Origin: Peronospora farinosa
Lineage: Eukaryota > Oomycota > Peronosporomycetes > Peronosporales > Peronosporaceae
Direction: 5' to 3'
Length of the DNA: 64,000 bases
Assembly: GCA_947646735.1 (NCBI GenBank)
Contig: CANTFK010000736.1
Location: 1 to 64,000, forward strand
Positions 1 through 9,373 of this stretch are shown in pieces; within the stretch, counting starts at the first letter, position 1; each line of letters opens with the position of its first letter. The notes under the pieces were generated by a model. That model saw only the letters and a list, made by a program, of their open reading frames with translations. It was not told the origin of the DNA and made no database searches. The position numbers and the translations under genes are program-made.

Positions 1-208
1 CTCTCTAAGGCTGAATTTTTTTTTCTATTCTTTTTCCTCTATTATTAGTATTATACCGTTACGGTTATTGGGGTCGGTTATTATTTAGCATGGAGCCGAC
101 CGCTCTCCATGTGTGGTTCGATTACGAAGATGTCCGGTGTGGGGCTCGAACCCGCAATCCACACCGTGAGGACCAGAAGCTTAATCCACTACCCCACGCC
201 ACCGGGGT
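1..208 (-). mobile_element. SINE copy 1 (cut by the window edge)
   Basis: The 5' (tRNA-like) part of the array SINE, matching 9093-9300; its 3' end lies left of the window. It directly abuts a complete tRNA-Phe gene. Confidence 0.85.
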
Positions 209-212
209 GCCT

Positions 213-270
<58 letters not shown>

Positions 271-281
271 GGGTCGCGGCA
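209..281 (+). tRNA. tRNA-Phe(GAA), array copy 1
   Basis: Reference copy for the array. D stem GCTC/GAGC, anticodon stem TCAGA/TCTGA around loop CTGAAGA (anticodon GAA), T arm with TTCGATC loop, box A TAGCTCAGTTGG and box B GGTTCGATCCC. A TTTT run two bases after the 3' end is a Pol III terminator. The acceptor stem GCCTCGA/TCGCGGC has a U4-C69 mismatch where a canonical stem would have G4-C69. No intron and no encoded CCA. It follows a SINE cut by the window edge. Phe identity is clear; whether the mismatched molecule is used is unknown. Confidence 0.9.
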
Positions 282-804
282 CTTTTGCACGCGTTTCTGG
301 CCGCCTCGTTGCTTTCTTTGCCTTGTTTACCACGTTTTCTCACGTTTTACCACATCTATCGTGCTTACATAGCAGCATATCACACCAAGATCGCGCCGGT
401 GTGGACTTGTCACTAGCGGCGCGTACCTAGTGTGCATAACTCAATTTGTCGGACAGACACGGGGGCGTGAACTTTGGTCGGGCGTGTGTACGATCTTCAC
501 TGCTCGCATCGGAGTAGTCACGGAACGGTACGGCTGGTGCTGGCTGGTGTTGGGTGAAGCGTAGACTGCCACTGTTCGATTCGGCGCATTTGTACAAGCG
601 TCGGAACGGCACAATTGCTACATAAGTTGCGGCAGGCGGCTGGTACGTCGCGAGATGGTCGTAGAGCGGCACTTTGAAGGTCGATAGGGGTAGTCAGGAC
701 GCAAGGAGATGCTGGCGGCCAATGGATGCGTGCGTAAAACGCTTGATAGGCCGTGTGTGTGTGCGTGAAGAATTTGGGGAGGTAGGGTATGTTTGTGTTG
801 TGGC

Positions 805-808
805 GCCT

Positions 809-866
<58 letters not shown>

Positions 867-877
867 GGGTCGCGGCA
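805..877 (+). tRNA. tRNA-Phe(GAA), array copy 2
   Basis: Same 73 bases as copy 1 (A7, U4-C69 mismatch). The next unit downstream is the one split by the LINE. Confidence 0.9.
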
Positions 878-1400
878 CTTTTGCACGCGTTTCTGGCCGC
901 CTCGTTGCTTTCTTTGCCTTGTTTACCACGTTTTCTCACGTTTTACCACATCTATCGTGCTTACATGGCAGCATATCACACCAAGATCGCGCCGGTGTGG
1001 ACTTGTCACTAGCGGCGCGTACCTAGTGTGCATAACTCAATTTGTCGGACAGACACGGGGGCGTGAACTTTGGTCGGGCGTGTGTACGATCTTGACTGCT
1101 CGCATCGGAGTAGTCACGGAACGGTACGGCTGGTGCTGGCTGGTGTTGGGTGAAGCGTAGACTGCCACTGTTCGATTCGGCGCATTTGTACAAGCGTCGG
1201 AACGGCACAATTGCTACATAAGTTGCGGCAGGCGGCTGGTACGTCGCGAGATGGTCGTAGAGCGGCACTTTGAAGGTCGATAGGGGTAGTCAGGACGCAA
1301 GGAGATGCTGGCGGCCAATGGATGCGTGCGTAAAACGCTTGATAGGCCGTGTGTGTGTGCGTGAAGAATTTGGGGAGGTAGGGTATGTTTGTGTTGTGGC

Positions 1401-1418
1401 GCCTCGATAGCTCAGTTG
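1401..1418 (+). repeat. Left target-site duplication of the LINE (tRNA bases 1-18)
   Basis: GCCTCGATAGCTCAGTTG, the first 18 bases of a tRNA-Phe gene, followed directly by LINE sequence. The identical 18 bases recur at 8414-8431 as the start of the complete tRNA on the far side. This is a perfect direct repeat flanking 1419-8413. Confidence 0.93.
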
Positions 1419-1425
1419 AAAGGTT

Positions 1426-1447
1426 GTCTATATTTTATGGTATAGAC
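1426..1447 (-). other. 3'-terminal hairpin of the LINE
   Basis: GTCTATA and TATAGAC form a perfect 7-base stem around an 8-base loop, followed on the element strand by the tail AACCTTT and then the target duplication. A likely 3' recognition structure for the element's reverse transcriptase, by analogy with stringent-type LINEs. The SINEs in the array end in the same architecture. Confidence 0.75.
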
Positions 1448-1621
1448 AGGGGACTAATCAACCTACCTGGCTAATTTATGCTATAATACTCTATTGTACG
1501 GTTTTTTTTTTTTTTTTTGAAATTGAAAATTGAAAATTGACATATTTTCAAAAAAATTTGAAAAGAAAATTTTCAAAATATTCAGGAATCGGAAGTTTTC
1601 TCACGCCGAAGAATTCGTCAG

Positions 1622-4600
1622 CTAGTCGTGGGGGAGCAGCTCACGCTGGCGGACTTGCAGTGCCGTTGAATTCTGACTGAGAAAGTCGTGGAAGAGTTGA
1701 TTTCGTGACATCCGAGCAAGAAGAGCTTGCTGCCTTGCCCGTTGGTCAGGATCGTAACAACGACGAAGTCGGTGTCGGAAATGTGCGCTAGCAGTTGTCA
1801 AGATGACCTGCATGGCTGGAAGCGTAGGCGTGGGTTGCCTCCCATCGAAGAGGCATCTGTTGCGGTCGTTCCAGAGGAAGTGGAGCGTCACCGCGCGAAG
1901 CGTGTGCCAGACGTCGTAGACCACCTCCGCGCTGGTCATCCACTCGTCATGGACGTGTAGCTTTCTTGATAGCACAATGTCTAACCATGTCGCGCGTAGC
2001 CGGAAGAAAGGCGACATCAGTCGGTGAGCATGCTCCCAGAGCTGGACTGCGAGTGTGCAATCGAAGAACAAATGCTGCTCGGTCTCGATGGCGCCGCACC
2101 CAACACGAACGCAAAGACGAATGCTCGGGTTGGCCGCCTCCAGGAACCAGAAGCGCGAGCGGACTGGCAGAAGACGGAACGCTAGGCGAAATTGAAGATC
2201 TGCAAACACGGGGAGCAAGATCTTCTGCAGGTGCTTGCTGTACTTCACGTAAGTCCGGATCATCCCCACATCAAAACGCTGGGAGTGGATTGTCATCGGA
2301 TGCTGCTTTGTCGGTGGCTGTGGTGACCACACGATGCGAAGCAGCGCAGACTTCGGGATTGATGGCATGAAGCACACCTTATCGCCACTGCTGCAACCAA
2401 GATATGGAAGAGGGTGGCGTCGACTGCTCTCTGGCTGTAAAACCATATGCGTCGCTCCGAGTCTCGCAACGATCTGAGTTGCCTCCACGTATAGCACGCG
2501 CAGCCAATGTGCCTGTCGTCCAGGCAGCACTGAACCAAGTGTGAAGTCGATGTGGCGTTGCACAAAGTCTTGCCGCGACGGCCAAACACCCCCATCGCGC
2601 ATAAAGTCAGCAAGCGACCGCACTCGGAAGACTCTGGACACATGTAGCCGGAAGCTCCGTTGCGGTTCGACTACCATACCAATGCATCGACGATGCGCTG
2701 TGCCCGTGGTTGTTCGCGAAGATCTCTCATAGTGCAACATGGCGTCCGAGTGGAACCATATTGGCTGGTGAAGACCATACAATGCGCGCTCACAAGGAGG
2801 AAGGTCATGCCATGTGAATGTCCACCGGATCTTGTACCATGATGTCCACGTCGCTTTCCACCATGCAGAAGCCAGCCACCATCGGATTAGTTTCCCATGG
2901 CGCAACGGAGAGATGGAGAGGAAGTCCAAGGCACTTGACCGATCCGTGCAAGGAAGAAGTAGCTTCAGCAGTTCGGAACTCGCTGTCGTCCAGTTCCGAA
3001 TATGTGTCGTTGTCGCGGCGCTGATAAACTGAAGAAGGAATTGGAGACGCTGGCGCTTGAGATGGGCTGCCAGGCTTGGTACACCCAGCCCACCATCGCC
3101 ACGGCGCTGGTACAGGAAATCGGTTGGGATCAACTGAACGTGCGACTCATGACGATCGTGCTTTCGACAGAGCACAAACTTGTTCAGCATGGACTGCCAC
3201 CGCTTCACAATAGTCCGTGGAATGGAGACGTGCTGGGTGTAATGCCACAGACGAGAGAGTATCATGGTTTGAGCGACTAATAGGCGACCCCGAAGCGTCC
3301 GTGCCCGTCGATACCACAGTTTAAAGCCATCGTAGAAGCGTTGCTCGAGCGAATCCACGAGAACGTGATCAACCGATGACTGCCCGAACGGAATACCTAG
3401 GTATTTCACCGTCTCCACACGGCCCAATACGTAAACACCAGGGAGTAAAGGACAGTCGTGGTTCCTGTTCAGCGCTAGCAGCGTAGACTTGGATAGGTTG
3501 AGCTTGGCACCTGAACCGTCGCAGTACTCCGCCACAACGACAAGCTGGGCTTGCAGGTGCGCAATCGAGTTACTTAGAAGCGTCGAGTCGTCGGCAAAGA
3601 ACGTGCTCGTGGCGGTGTGGTCTGCGTTTATACACACGCCATATTCCTCGTGGGACCGCAGCATATTGCCAAGAGGTTCAATGGTCAAGATGAATAGAAG
3701 AGCAGACAACGGATCGCCCTGTTTTACTCCACGAGTCGGATACAGCGCGGGTTGAATGTTCTGGTTGATGACGAGATGAGCTTGAGGATTCGTGTAGAGA
3801 AGCCGGATCCATTGCGTAAACTGCTTATCGAAACCCATTTTCTCGAGCAGGCGGAACATATAGTCCCAGTTGACGCGATCAAAAGCCTTCTCGAAATCTA
3901 GAAACAGCGCATACGCTTCTTCGTCCTGGCTTGTCACAAGGTCTTGCAAGTCAGCTAGAAAGCGTATGTGGTGGTGGATGGACCGGCCTTTGACAAACCC
4001 TTTCTGGTCCGGATGGACCAAGTCGGGGATAACGTGTTGCAGTCGGTAGGTCAGTGCCTTCGACAGGACTTTCACGTCGACCTGCACGAGAGCAATAGGT
4101 CTATAGTTACCAGGTTCAGCCCGCGACCCTTTCTTGTGGAGAAGAACTACCGCCGACTTACGCTGCGAAGGTAGCAGTGCGCCGCAATGAAGCAACGCGC
4201 TGAAAACAATGGACAAGCATTCACCAAATATGTCAGGAGCCACCTGGTAGAAACCAGCCGTCAATCCGTCCATGCCAGGAGATGAAGTCGCTTTCATGTG
4301 CCGGATCGCACTCGCCAACTCAGCAGCTGAGACTGGTGCGTTAAGGATATTGTGGTCTACCTCCGAGACAGTGCGGGTAACTGAGTCGAGAAGCTTGCGT
4401 TGAATGACAGCACCAGGTGGAGAAGCGCGTCCTGCTGGACTGGCGGGGTCTCCCATCTCTGAACCCCAGTGTTCCAGGAAACGGAGAGAGATCTCGTGAG
4501 GATTCGATGAGACAGTACCAGTCGGTGTCACCACCTCCTCGATCGAGACCCGTCTCAAGCTCGTATCCAGCGGACGGAAGAAGTGCTTGGACGATTTCTC

Positions 4601-5713
4601 AGAATTTGCTGCTTGGAAGTCGAAGGCAGTGTCTTGGTTGTACTGGCTAGTCCGAGTGACTGTCTCGCGGTAATTACGCATTGCTTCGTCAAAGTGTTCG
4701 TGGGTCGAATCACTGGAAGCGACACGATAACAAGCAGCAGCGTGATCAAGTTGGATCCTAGCCTCATCGATAGCTTGAGTGTCTTGCTGCCGGAGCCTAT
4801 TCTGAACGGCTTGAAGCTGGGACTTGATGCTCGCTTTCCACTTCTCCCAGACCTTTCCCGGGTTAGACGCGGTGCGCAGTACAGCCCGGACAGATTCTGC
4901 TTCTCTCTCGATAGCTGACACCACCATCGGATATTCCAGTAAGTAGAGAGGAAACTTCCAATATCCACGACCATGCAGCTGAGTGCCGGACCGAAAAGTT
5001 ACACTGTGAGCAAGGTGATCGCCAGCATGCTGTGGCGTGAAATACACGGAGTTACGGTAGAAGCGATCGCAGAAAGACTTCGACAGCATGATGTAGTCCA
5101 GCCGGTTTTTCCGGGGAAGAGGCCCAGTGAACACCCGCTTATTATCGTAGTGGATCCGCCATGCATCAACAACACCTAGCCGTGCCAGCCACTCAAGACA
5201 GCTGGAACGGCCCGGATCGTAGCGCAAGTCAGGACTGGAAGAGTCGAGTCGTGGGTCTAGGGGAGTGTTCAGGTCGCCCAACACGAAGTGAGTAGCGTGG
5301 TCGTCGAACTCCTCGGTGACCAAGCTGGAGAAAAATTGTTGTTTTTCCTGTCTGTCCACAGGTGCATAGACATTGTGCACGTAAATGGGAGCCCCCTCGA
5401 CCATCACTTTCACGACGAGATAGCGGCCGGGGATGGACACACTTGGGACAGCGACAGCCGAATCGAAGCCTGGGAAGTCAGAGCGGAGTATTGTGAGAAC
5501 TCCATTGCGCCGCCCTCGCGTCGGCCGATGTAGCTGGGAGTTGGGGTCGTCCACAAAGATCTTGTGCTCGAAACACGAGTCGAGGTGAAACTTGAAAGTG
5601 GCCAGGTGCGTACTGTCGCCGAACTTGGTCTCTTGGACACACGATACTGAGTACTTAGAGATCAACTTCTCGATAAAGAGATGTCCGTTCTGTTTAATTC
5701 CATTAGTGTTCAC
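1622..5713 (-). CDS. LINE ORF2: AP-endonuclease / reverse transcriptase
   Basis: An intact 1363-residue ORF2 that would nick the target and copy element RNA there. The N-terminal endonuclease/exonuclease/phosphatase domain (about residues 1-240) shows its expected residues: E28 in QETK, D147 and N149 in GDLN, D206 in RLDYI, and D232-H233 in GDH. The reverse transcriptase (about 480-780) has LDFEKAFD near 605-612, RGVKQGDPLS near 661-670 and the catalytic FADD at 706-709. Near the C terminus C1201, C1206, H1214 and C1219 form a zinc-binding motif of the kind found after the RT in many APE-type LINEs. There is no internal stop. I see no RNase H domain. Target specificity probably lies in the endonuclease and C-terminal region, which is inference. 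Confidence 0.92.
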   Translation of the reverse strand: MNTNGIKQNGHLFIEKLISKYSVSCVQETKFGDSTHLATFKFHLDSCFEHKIFVDDPNSQLHRPTRGRRNGVLTILRSDFPGFDSAVAVPSVSIPGRYLVVKVMVEGAPIYVHNVYAPVDRQEKQQFFSSLVTEEFDDHATHFVLGDLNTPLDPRLDSSSPDLRYDPGRSSCLEWLARLGVVDAWRIHYDNKRVFTGPLPRKNRLDYIMLSKSFCDRFYRNSVYFTPQHAGDHLAHSVTFRSGTQLHGRGYWKFPLYLLEYPMVVSAIEREAESVRAVLRTASNPGKVWEKWKASIKSQLQAVQNRLRQQDTQAIDEARIQLDHAAACYRVASSDSTHEHFDEAMRNYRETVTRTSQYNQDTAFDFQAANSEKSSKHFFRPLDTSLRRVSIEEVVTPTGTVSSNPHEISLRFLEHWGSEMGDPASPAGRASPPGAVIQRKLLDSVTRTVSEVDHNILNAPVSAAELASAIRHMKATSSPGMDGLTAGFYQVAPDIFGECLSIVFSALLHCGALLPSQRKSAVVLLHKKGSRAEPGNYRPIALVQVDVKVLSKALTYRLQHVIPDLVHPDQKGFVKGRSIHHHIRFLADLQDLVTSQDEEAYALFLDFEKAFDRVNWDYMFRLLEKMGFDKQFTQWIRLLYTNPQAHLVINQNIQPALYPTRGVKQGDPLSALLFILTIEPLGNMLRSHEEYGVCINADHTATSTFFADDSTLLSNSIAHLQAQLVVVAEYCDGSGAKLNLSKSTLLALNRNHDCPLLPGVYVLGRVETVKYLGIPFGQSSVDHVLVDSLEQRFYDGFKLWYRRARTLRGRLLVAQTMILSRLWHYTQHVSIPRTIVKRWQSMLNKFVLCRKHDRHESHVQLIPTDFLYQRRGDGGLGVPSLAAHLKRQRLQFLLQFISAATTTHIRNWTTASSELLKLLLPCTDRSSALDFLSISPLRHGKLIRWWLASAWWKATWTSWYKIRWTFTWHDLPPCERALYGLHQPIWFHSDAMLHYERSSRTTTGTAHRRCIGMVVEPQRSFRLHVSRVFRVRSLADFMRDGGVWPSRQDFVQRHIDFTLGSVLPGRQAHWLRVLYVEATQIVARLGATHMVLQPESSRRHPLPYLGCSSGDKVCFMPSIPKSALLRIVWSPQPPTKQHPMTIHSQRFDVGMIRTYVKYSKHLQKILLPVFADLQFRLAFRLLPVRSRFWFLEAANPSIRLCVRVGCGAIETEQHLFFDCTLAVQLWEHAHRLMSPFFRLRATWLDIVLSRKLHVHDEWMTSAEVVYDVWHTLRAVTLHFLWNDRNRCLFDGRQPTPTLPAMQVILTTASAHFRHRLRRCYDPDQRARQQALLARMSRNQLFHDFLSQNSTALQVRQRELLPHD

Positions 5714-5759
5714 AGTGAGAGCACTAATATTGCTCCAAGATGTTGAGGCTGAGGAGACC

Positions 5760-8327
5760 TTAGCAGCGAGTGGCCAAACCCCCTGCTACCAGCACAACTC
5801 CTCCTTCAACGACTTGAAGCTGCAACACCGAAGAGTCTGCCGGGTAGAACCCGTCAAGCTCTCGAAGTTTTTCCAAATCGTCCAGAAGAGGCCCCTGCCA
5901 CTGGACCTCCCGCCAGTGCTGCATGCAGTGAGCACCAAGCTCGGATCGCAACAGGCATAGGAGGGTGTTGGGGTGAAGCAGCCGTGTGTTATGCGCTGGA
6001 ATCCACTCAACTGCTTGACCCGTAATATACTGGATCCAGTGATCGTTGGAGAAGATAATTGGTGCGATGGACATGAGCATGAGCTCGAACAAGCCCAAAG
6101 CCTTCGTCACACGGGAAAGTTCCGTGATCTCATCCGAAGATGTCCACCAGGCAGCGCACATCTTGAAGATATCACCGCGCTTGGAAGGTACTGCCGTCTT
6201 CATGTGTTTTTTCCACTTCGTACTGAAGGTGGTGTCATGCTTTGGACGAGTCGCACACAGCACGCGGTTAATGACATGCAACTGGGCGACTTCAGCGATC
6301 TCCTTTCCATTGCCGACCATTTTCAGCGACATAGCACTGTTGAAGGCGAGAGGCGAAGTGGTCGCCGACTTGGTGATGTGGTCAGGATTGGTGACGTGTT
6401 CGAGGAGCTGGCCTACTCCATCAACCTGCGTGTCTGCAGAGGTAAGACAGTCAGGGAGGATGTTAAGAAGCGCCGTGTTCTCGTCATTTAGCATTGACTC
6501 AGCCACTTCAAGGACCGAGGAGGCTTTTGCCGCTCTCCTGATCTTGGTGTGATGCTTTTCCACGAAGAACGAAGACTCGGTCGAAGTCTTCATTACGTCA
6601 GGGCGCTTTACTTCCACAGGTAGTACCTGATGACGGACTCCATACTGCTTATCAGTAGTCAAGTCTCGTAATTCAAACTTGGCCTCCATCGTCTGCAAGG
6701 CGAGGAAGTAGTTGGAGGTGGCAATGCCGTCAAGCGGCTGCGCGGATTGCTTGACAAGCATGTTGGAGAAGTCAACCGCGTTGCGATTGCGTTTTTTTCT
6801 GTTAGGCGGAGCGACGAAGCCATCGTTCGAGCCGTTGGTTAGCAAAAGCGTGGGCTTATTCTTGGCTCTAGGACTCCCAGGGGGAGTAATTTTGCCGTTA
6901 GATCCGCTGAAAGTCGAGATTGACAACGCACCCGAAGTGTTTCCTGGAATTATCGCGAGCTGATTGGCAGCCGATGGCTTGCCATGCTGAGCTCCATGGT
7001 GGAGCTGGCCATCCCGTTTCTTCGCATCCTCAACTGCCTTTTGAAGCGAGGTTTGCTTGGTTATCGCCGTCGGTCGTGCAGGTGCATTTACAGCTTGCGC
7101 GTACGTCCGTGTTAGAGGTTGGTGATGATGCTGAGGTGGCTCGGGCACAGGTGCAGACGGCGGAAAGACGTCGTCAGTCGTGCCCAAATCGATTCCGTGT
7201 TGCGAGCGAAAGCCAAACGGCAGACGCTCAGACTGGAAAGGAGCGTTCTTCCCGTGTGCCGGGTGCAGCTTATTCTCAAACAACACTTGGTCACAGACGC
7301 TGCCGTTCACCAACAAGGCACTGGGACATGAACTTGACAAGAAGTACACACGCCAAGTCGCAGACGTGATACCAGTCGCGAGGTTCACTTCTCGAAAGGT
7401 GTCATACACTGGCTTGCACCCTAGCAGGAACAAGCGCTGCATGATCAAATCCGTATCCGTGTCAGAGTCGACATTAGAGATGTCGATGAAGTACTTGCCG
7501 CCAAGGATGTCAAACTCCTTGAACAGGTAGACCCCACCGAGGATGTTCACCTTCGTCCGTTCGAGTTGCAGACAAGCTTCCTTCGATTTCACCTTCATTC
7601 GAAGATTGCCACCGGGAAGCTTTGAGATCTGGCCTATCTCGTAGCGGCTGTAGAGGTCTTCGAGAAAGTCGTTGCCATGGTTTCTGCCCGAAAGCGAAGA
7701 CATAATTTTCTGGAGCGGAGTCTTGGCAAGCGTCCGTCCAGTCTCGATCACCATGTCGTACTTGGCGCGAGGAAGCACATACGGCCGAGCTTGATCCATG
7801 CGAGACGCGATGAACGACCAATCGCCACCAGCGGCGTACTGGCGCTCGATCCATTCAATATCGCAAGCGAGTGGCTTTGGGGTCTCCACTCGACGTCGCG
7901 CAGCATCGTTGTCAGCACGGTCGCGACGAAGGTGGTCGTGTTGTGACAGCACGTCTGCCAGTGTCGGTCGTGGATCCGCTGGTGGCGACGTGGTGGCAAC
8001 GGGTGGTGGCACCGCAGACTCCATCGACTCGTCCACTTGCTGATGCAGGGCACGCTCAGCCAGCGCATCCACCATCGACACGTCCGCGGAGTAATCATGG
8101 CCGACCAGCTCAAGAGCAGACGAAACGGATGTTTCAGCCGTGGACGTAGACGTGGATGCAACTGGTAGAGAGGCCGAAAATTCTTCAGAGAGCGATCCCG
8201 ACCCATCCAAATTTTCAAATGAGGATGGGCACACAGTGGGACCAGGAGAGCTCTTGGGATGGGCACCAGATGCGACAGTTTCCATCTGGTCAGCGAGAGG
8301 CTGGGAGGCGATGGCAGGCTGTTCCAT
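5760..8327 (-). CDS. LINE ORF1 protein (putative nucleic-acid-binding)
   Basis: An 855-residue open frame just upstream of ORF2. The frame stays open to 8495, but the first 56 residues of that longer reading are encoded by antisense tRNA-Phe and the LINE leader, so I take the first methionine inside the element (MEQPAIASQPL, codon at 8325-8327). The N terminus is rich in Pro, Ser and acidic residues. A globular part follows, with a stretch around IGQISKLPGGNLRMKVKS that could be an RRM-like fold. I see no CCHC zinc knuckle. By position it should be the RNA-packaging ORF1 protein of the LINE particle. It is separated from ORF2 by 46 bases, so ORF2 would need reinitiation or an internal start. 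Confidence 0.85.
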   Translation of the reverse strand: MEQPAIASQPLADQMETVASGAHPKSSPGPTVCPSSFENLDGSGSLSEEFSASLPVASTSTSTAETSVSSALELVGHDYSADVSMVDALAERALHQQVDESMESAVPPPVATTSPPADPRPTLADVLSQHDHLRRDRADNDAARRRVETPKPLACDIEWIERQYAAGGDWSFIASRMDQARPYVLPRAKYDMVIETGRTLAKTPLQKIMSSLSGRNHGNDFLEDLYSRYEIGQISKLPGGNLRMKVKSKEACLQLERTKVNILGGVYLFKEFDILGGKYFIDISNVDSDTDTDLIMQRLFLLGCKPVYDTFREVNLATGITSATWRVYFLSSSCPSALLVNGSVCDQVLFENKLHPAHGKNAPFQSERLPFGFRSQHGIDLGTTDDVFPPSAPVPEPPQHHHQPLTRTYAQAVNAPARPTAITKQTSLQKAVEDAKKRDGQLHHGAQHGKPSAANQLAIIPGNTSGALSISTFSGSNGKITPPGSPRAKNKPTLLLTNGSNDGFVAPPNRKKRNRNAVDFSNMLVKQSAQPLDGIATSNYFLALQTMEAKFELRDLTTDKQYGVRHQVLPVEVKRPDVMKTSTESSFFVEKHHTKIRRAAKASSVLEVAESMLNDENTALLNILPDCLTSADTQVDGVGQLLEHVTNPDHITKSATTSPLAFNSAMSLKMVGNGKEIAEVAQLHVINRVLCATRPKHDTTFSTKWKKHMKTAVPSKRGDIFKMCAAWWTSSDEITELSRVTKALGLFELMLMSIAPIIFSNDHWIQYITGQAVEWIPAHNTRLLHPNTLLCLLRSELGAHCMQHWREVQWQGPLLDDLEKLRELDGFYPADSSVLQLQVVEGGVVLVAGGLATRC

Positions 8328-8396
8328 GGGGAAAGGCGGAGAGAAAGCAGAGATGGGAGGGGTTGGGTTCTTCTTGTGAGTCGACTTGTGTAGTAG

Positions 8397-8413
8397 CCGG
8401 CAAATTGAGAAGT
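8397..8413 (-). promoter_or_regulatory. Possible initiator at the LINE 5' end
   Basis: The minus strand of the element begins ACTTCTCAATTTGCCGG. CTCAATTTG resembles the core of the oomycete Inr (a pyrimidine-rich CA-TT element), placed exactly where a LINE needs its internal promoter. The match is short and could be chance. Confidence 0.3.
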
Positions 8414-8417
8414 GCCT

Positions 8418-8475
<58 letters not shown>

Positions 8476-8486
8476 GGGTCGCGGCA
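8414..8486 (+). tRNA. tRNA-Phe(GAA), array copy 3 (right flank of LINE)
   Basis: A complete gene whose first 18 bases are the right-hand LINE target duplication. Its 5' flank is LINE sequence rather than the array spacer; internal boxes A and B are intact. Confidence 0.9.
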
Positions 8487-9025
8487 CTTTTGCACGCGTT
8501 TCTGGCCGCCTCGTTGCTTTCTTTGCCTTGTTTACCACGTTTTCTCACGTTTTACCACATCTATCGTGCTTACATAGCAGCATATCACACCAAGATCGCG
8601 CCGGTGTGGACTTGTCACTAGCGGCGCGTACCTAGTGTGCATAACTCAATTTGTCGGACAGACACGGGGGCGTGAACTTTGGTCAGGCGTGTGTACGATC
8701 TTGACTGCTCGCATCGGAGTAGTCACGGAACGGTACGGCTGGTGCTGGCTGGTGTTGGGTGAAGCGTAGACTGCCACTGTTCGATTCGGCGCATTTGTAC
8801 AAGCGTCGGAACGGCACAATTGCTACATAAGTTGCGGCAGGCGGCTGGTACGTCGCGAGATGGTCGTAGAGCGGCACTTTGAAGGTCGATAGGGGTAGTC
8901 AGGACGCAAGGAGATGCTGGCGGCCAATGGATGCGTGCATGGAACGCTTGATAGGCCGTGTGTGCTGCGTGAAGAATTTGGGGAGGTAGGGTATGTTTGT
9001 GTTGTGGCGCCTCGATAGCTCAGTT

Positions 9026-9300
9026 TTAAGTTAGTTGTATATTACCTTTTACACAACCTATACCTTCTCGGCTATGGCTAAGATATTACACAGCTCGCTA
9101 AGGCTGAATTTTTTTCTATTCTTTTTCCTCTATTATTAGTATTATACCGTTACGGTTATTGGGGTCGGTTATTATTTAGCATGGAGCCGACCGCTCTCCA
9201 TGTGTGGTTCGATTACGAAGATGTCCGGTGTGGGGCTCGAACCCGCAATCCACACCGTGAGGACCAGAAGCTTAATCCACTACCCCACGCCACCGGGGTC
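9026..9300 (-). mobile_element. SINE copy 2, 275 bases, in a tRNA-Phe D loop
   Basis: Reference copy. On the minus strand it starts with a tRNA-like head: box A-like TGGCGTGGGGTAGTGG and box B-like GGGTTCGAGCCCC (9232-9244 on the plus strand). An A-rich stretch follows. It ends in an 8-base stem (9034-9041 with 9050-9057) around an 8-base loop and an 8-base tail. One stem pair is A-C in the plus-strand DNA but becomes G-U in the element RNA, which supports a structure acting in that RNA. It is flanked by the 17-base duplication GCCTCGATAGCTCAGTT at 9009-9025 and 9301-9317. It encodes no protein, so it would need a partner LINE, very likely the one at 1419-8413. Confidence 0.88.
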
Positions 9301-9304
9301 GCCT

Positions 9305-9362
<58 letters not shown>

Positions 9363-9373
9363 GGGTCGCGGCA
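9301..9373 (+). tRNA. tRNA-Phe(GAA), array copy 4
   Basis: Identical to copy 1; bases 1-17 are the right target duplication of SINE copy 2. Confidence 0.9.

Larger units (their letters stand above)
1419..8413 (-). mobile_element. Full-length LINE inserted in a tRNA-Phe D loop
   Basis: A 6995-base non-LTR retrotransposon on the minus strand, between perfect 18-base target duplications. In element order it has an 86-base 5' leader, ORF1 (8327-5760), a 46-base gap, ORF2 with AP-endonuclease and reverse transcriptase (5713-1622), and a 3' UTR of about 200 bases. A 17-base A tract lies inside the 3' UTR (T run at 1502-1518), not at the end. The terminus is a perfect 7-base inverted repeat with an 8-base loop (1426-1447) plus a 7-base tail. 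Both ORFs are open, so the insertion looks recent and possibly competent. An RNA-gene target resembles the site-specific habits of R1/R2 and Tx1-type elements; clade placement is inference. Confidence 0.93.

Noticed and set aside
1502..1518. T17 run as the poly(A) tail and 3' end of the LINE
   Set aside because: Another 83 bases of element sequence follow before the target duplication, so the A tract is internal.
8328..8495. N-terminal extension of LINE ORF1 into the tRNA region
   Set aside because: The extension is read from antisense tRNA-Phe and the LINE leader, and the first methionine within the element is at 8327.
9232..9300. The SINE head as a functional minus-strand tRNA gene
   Set aside because: Boxes A and B are recognisable but the T stem has a mismatch and no sound anticodon stem or acceptor stem can be folded; it is a tRNA-derived SINE head.
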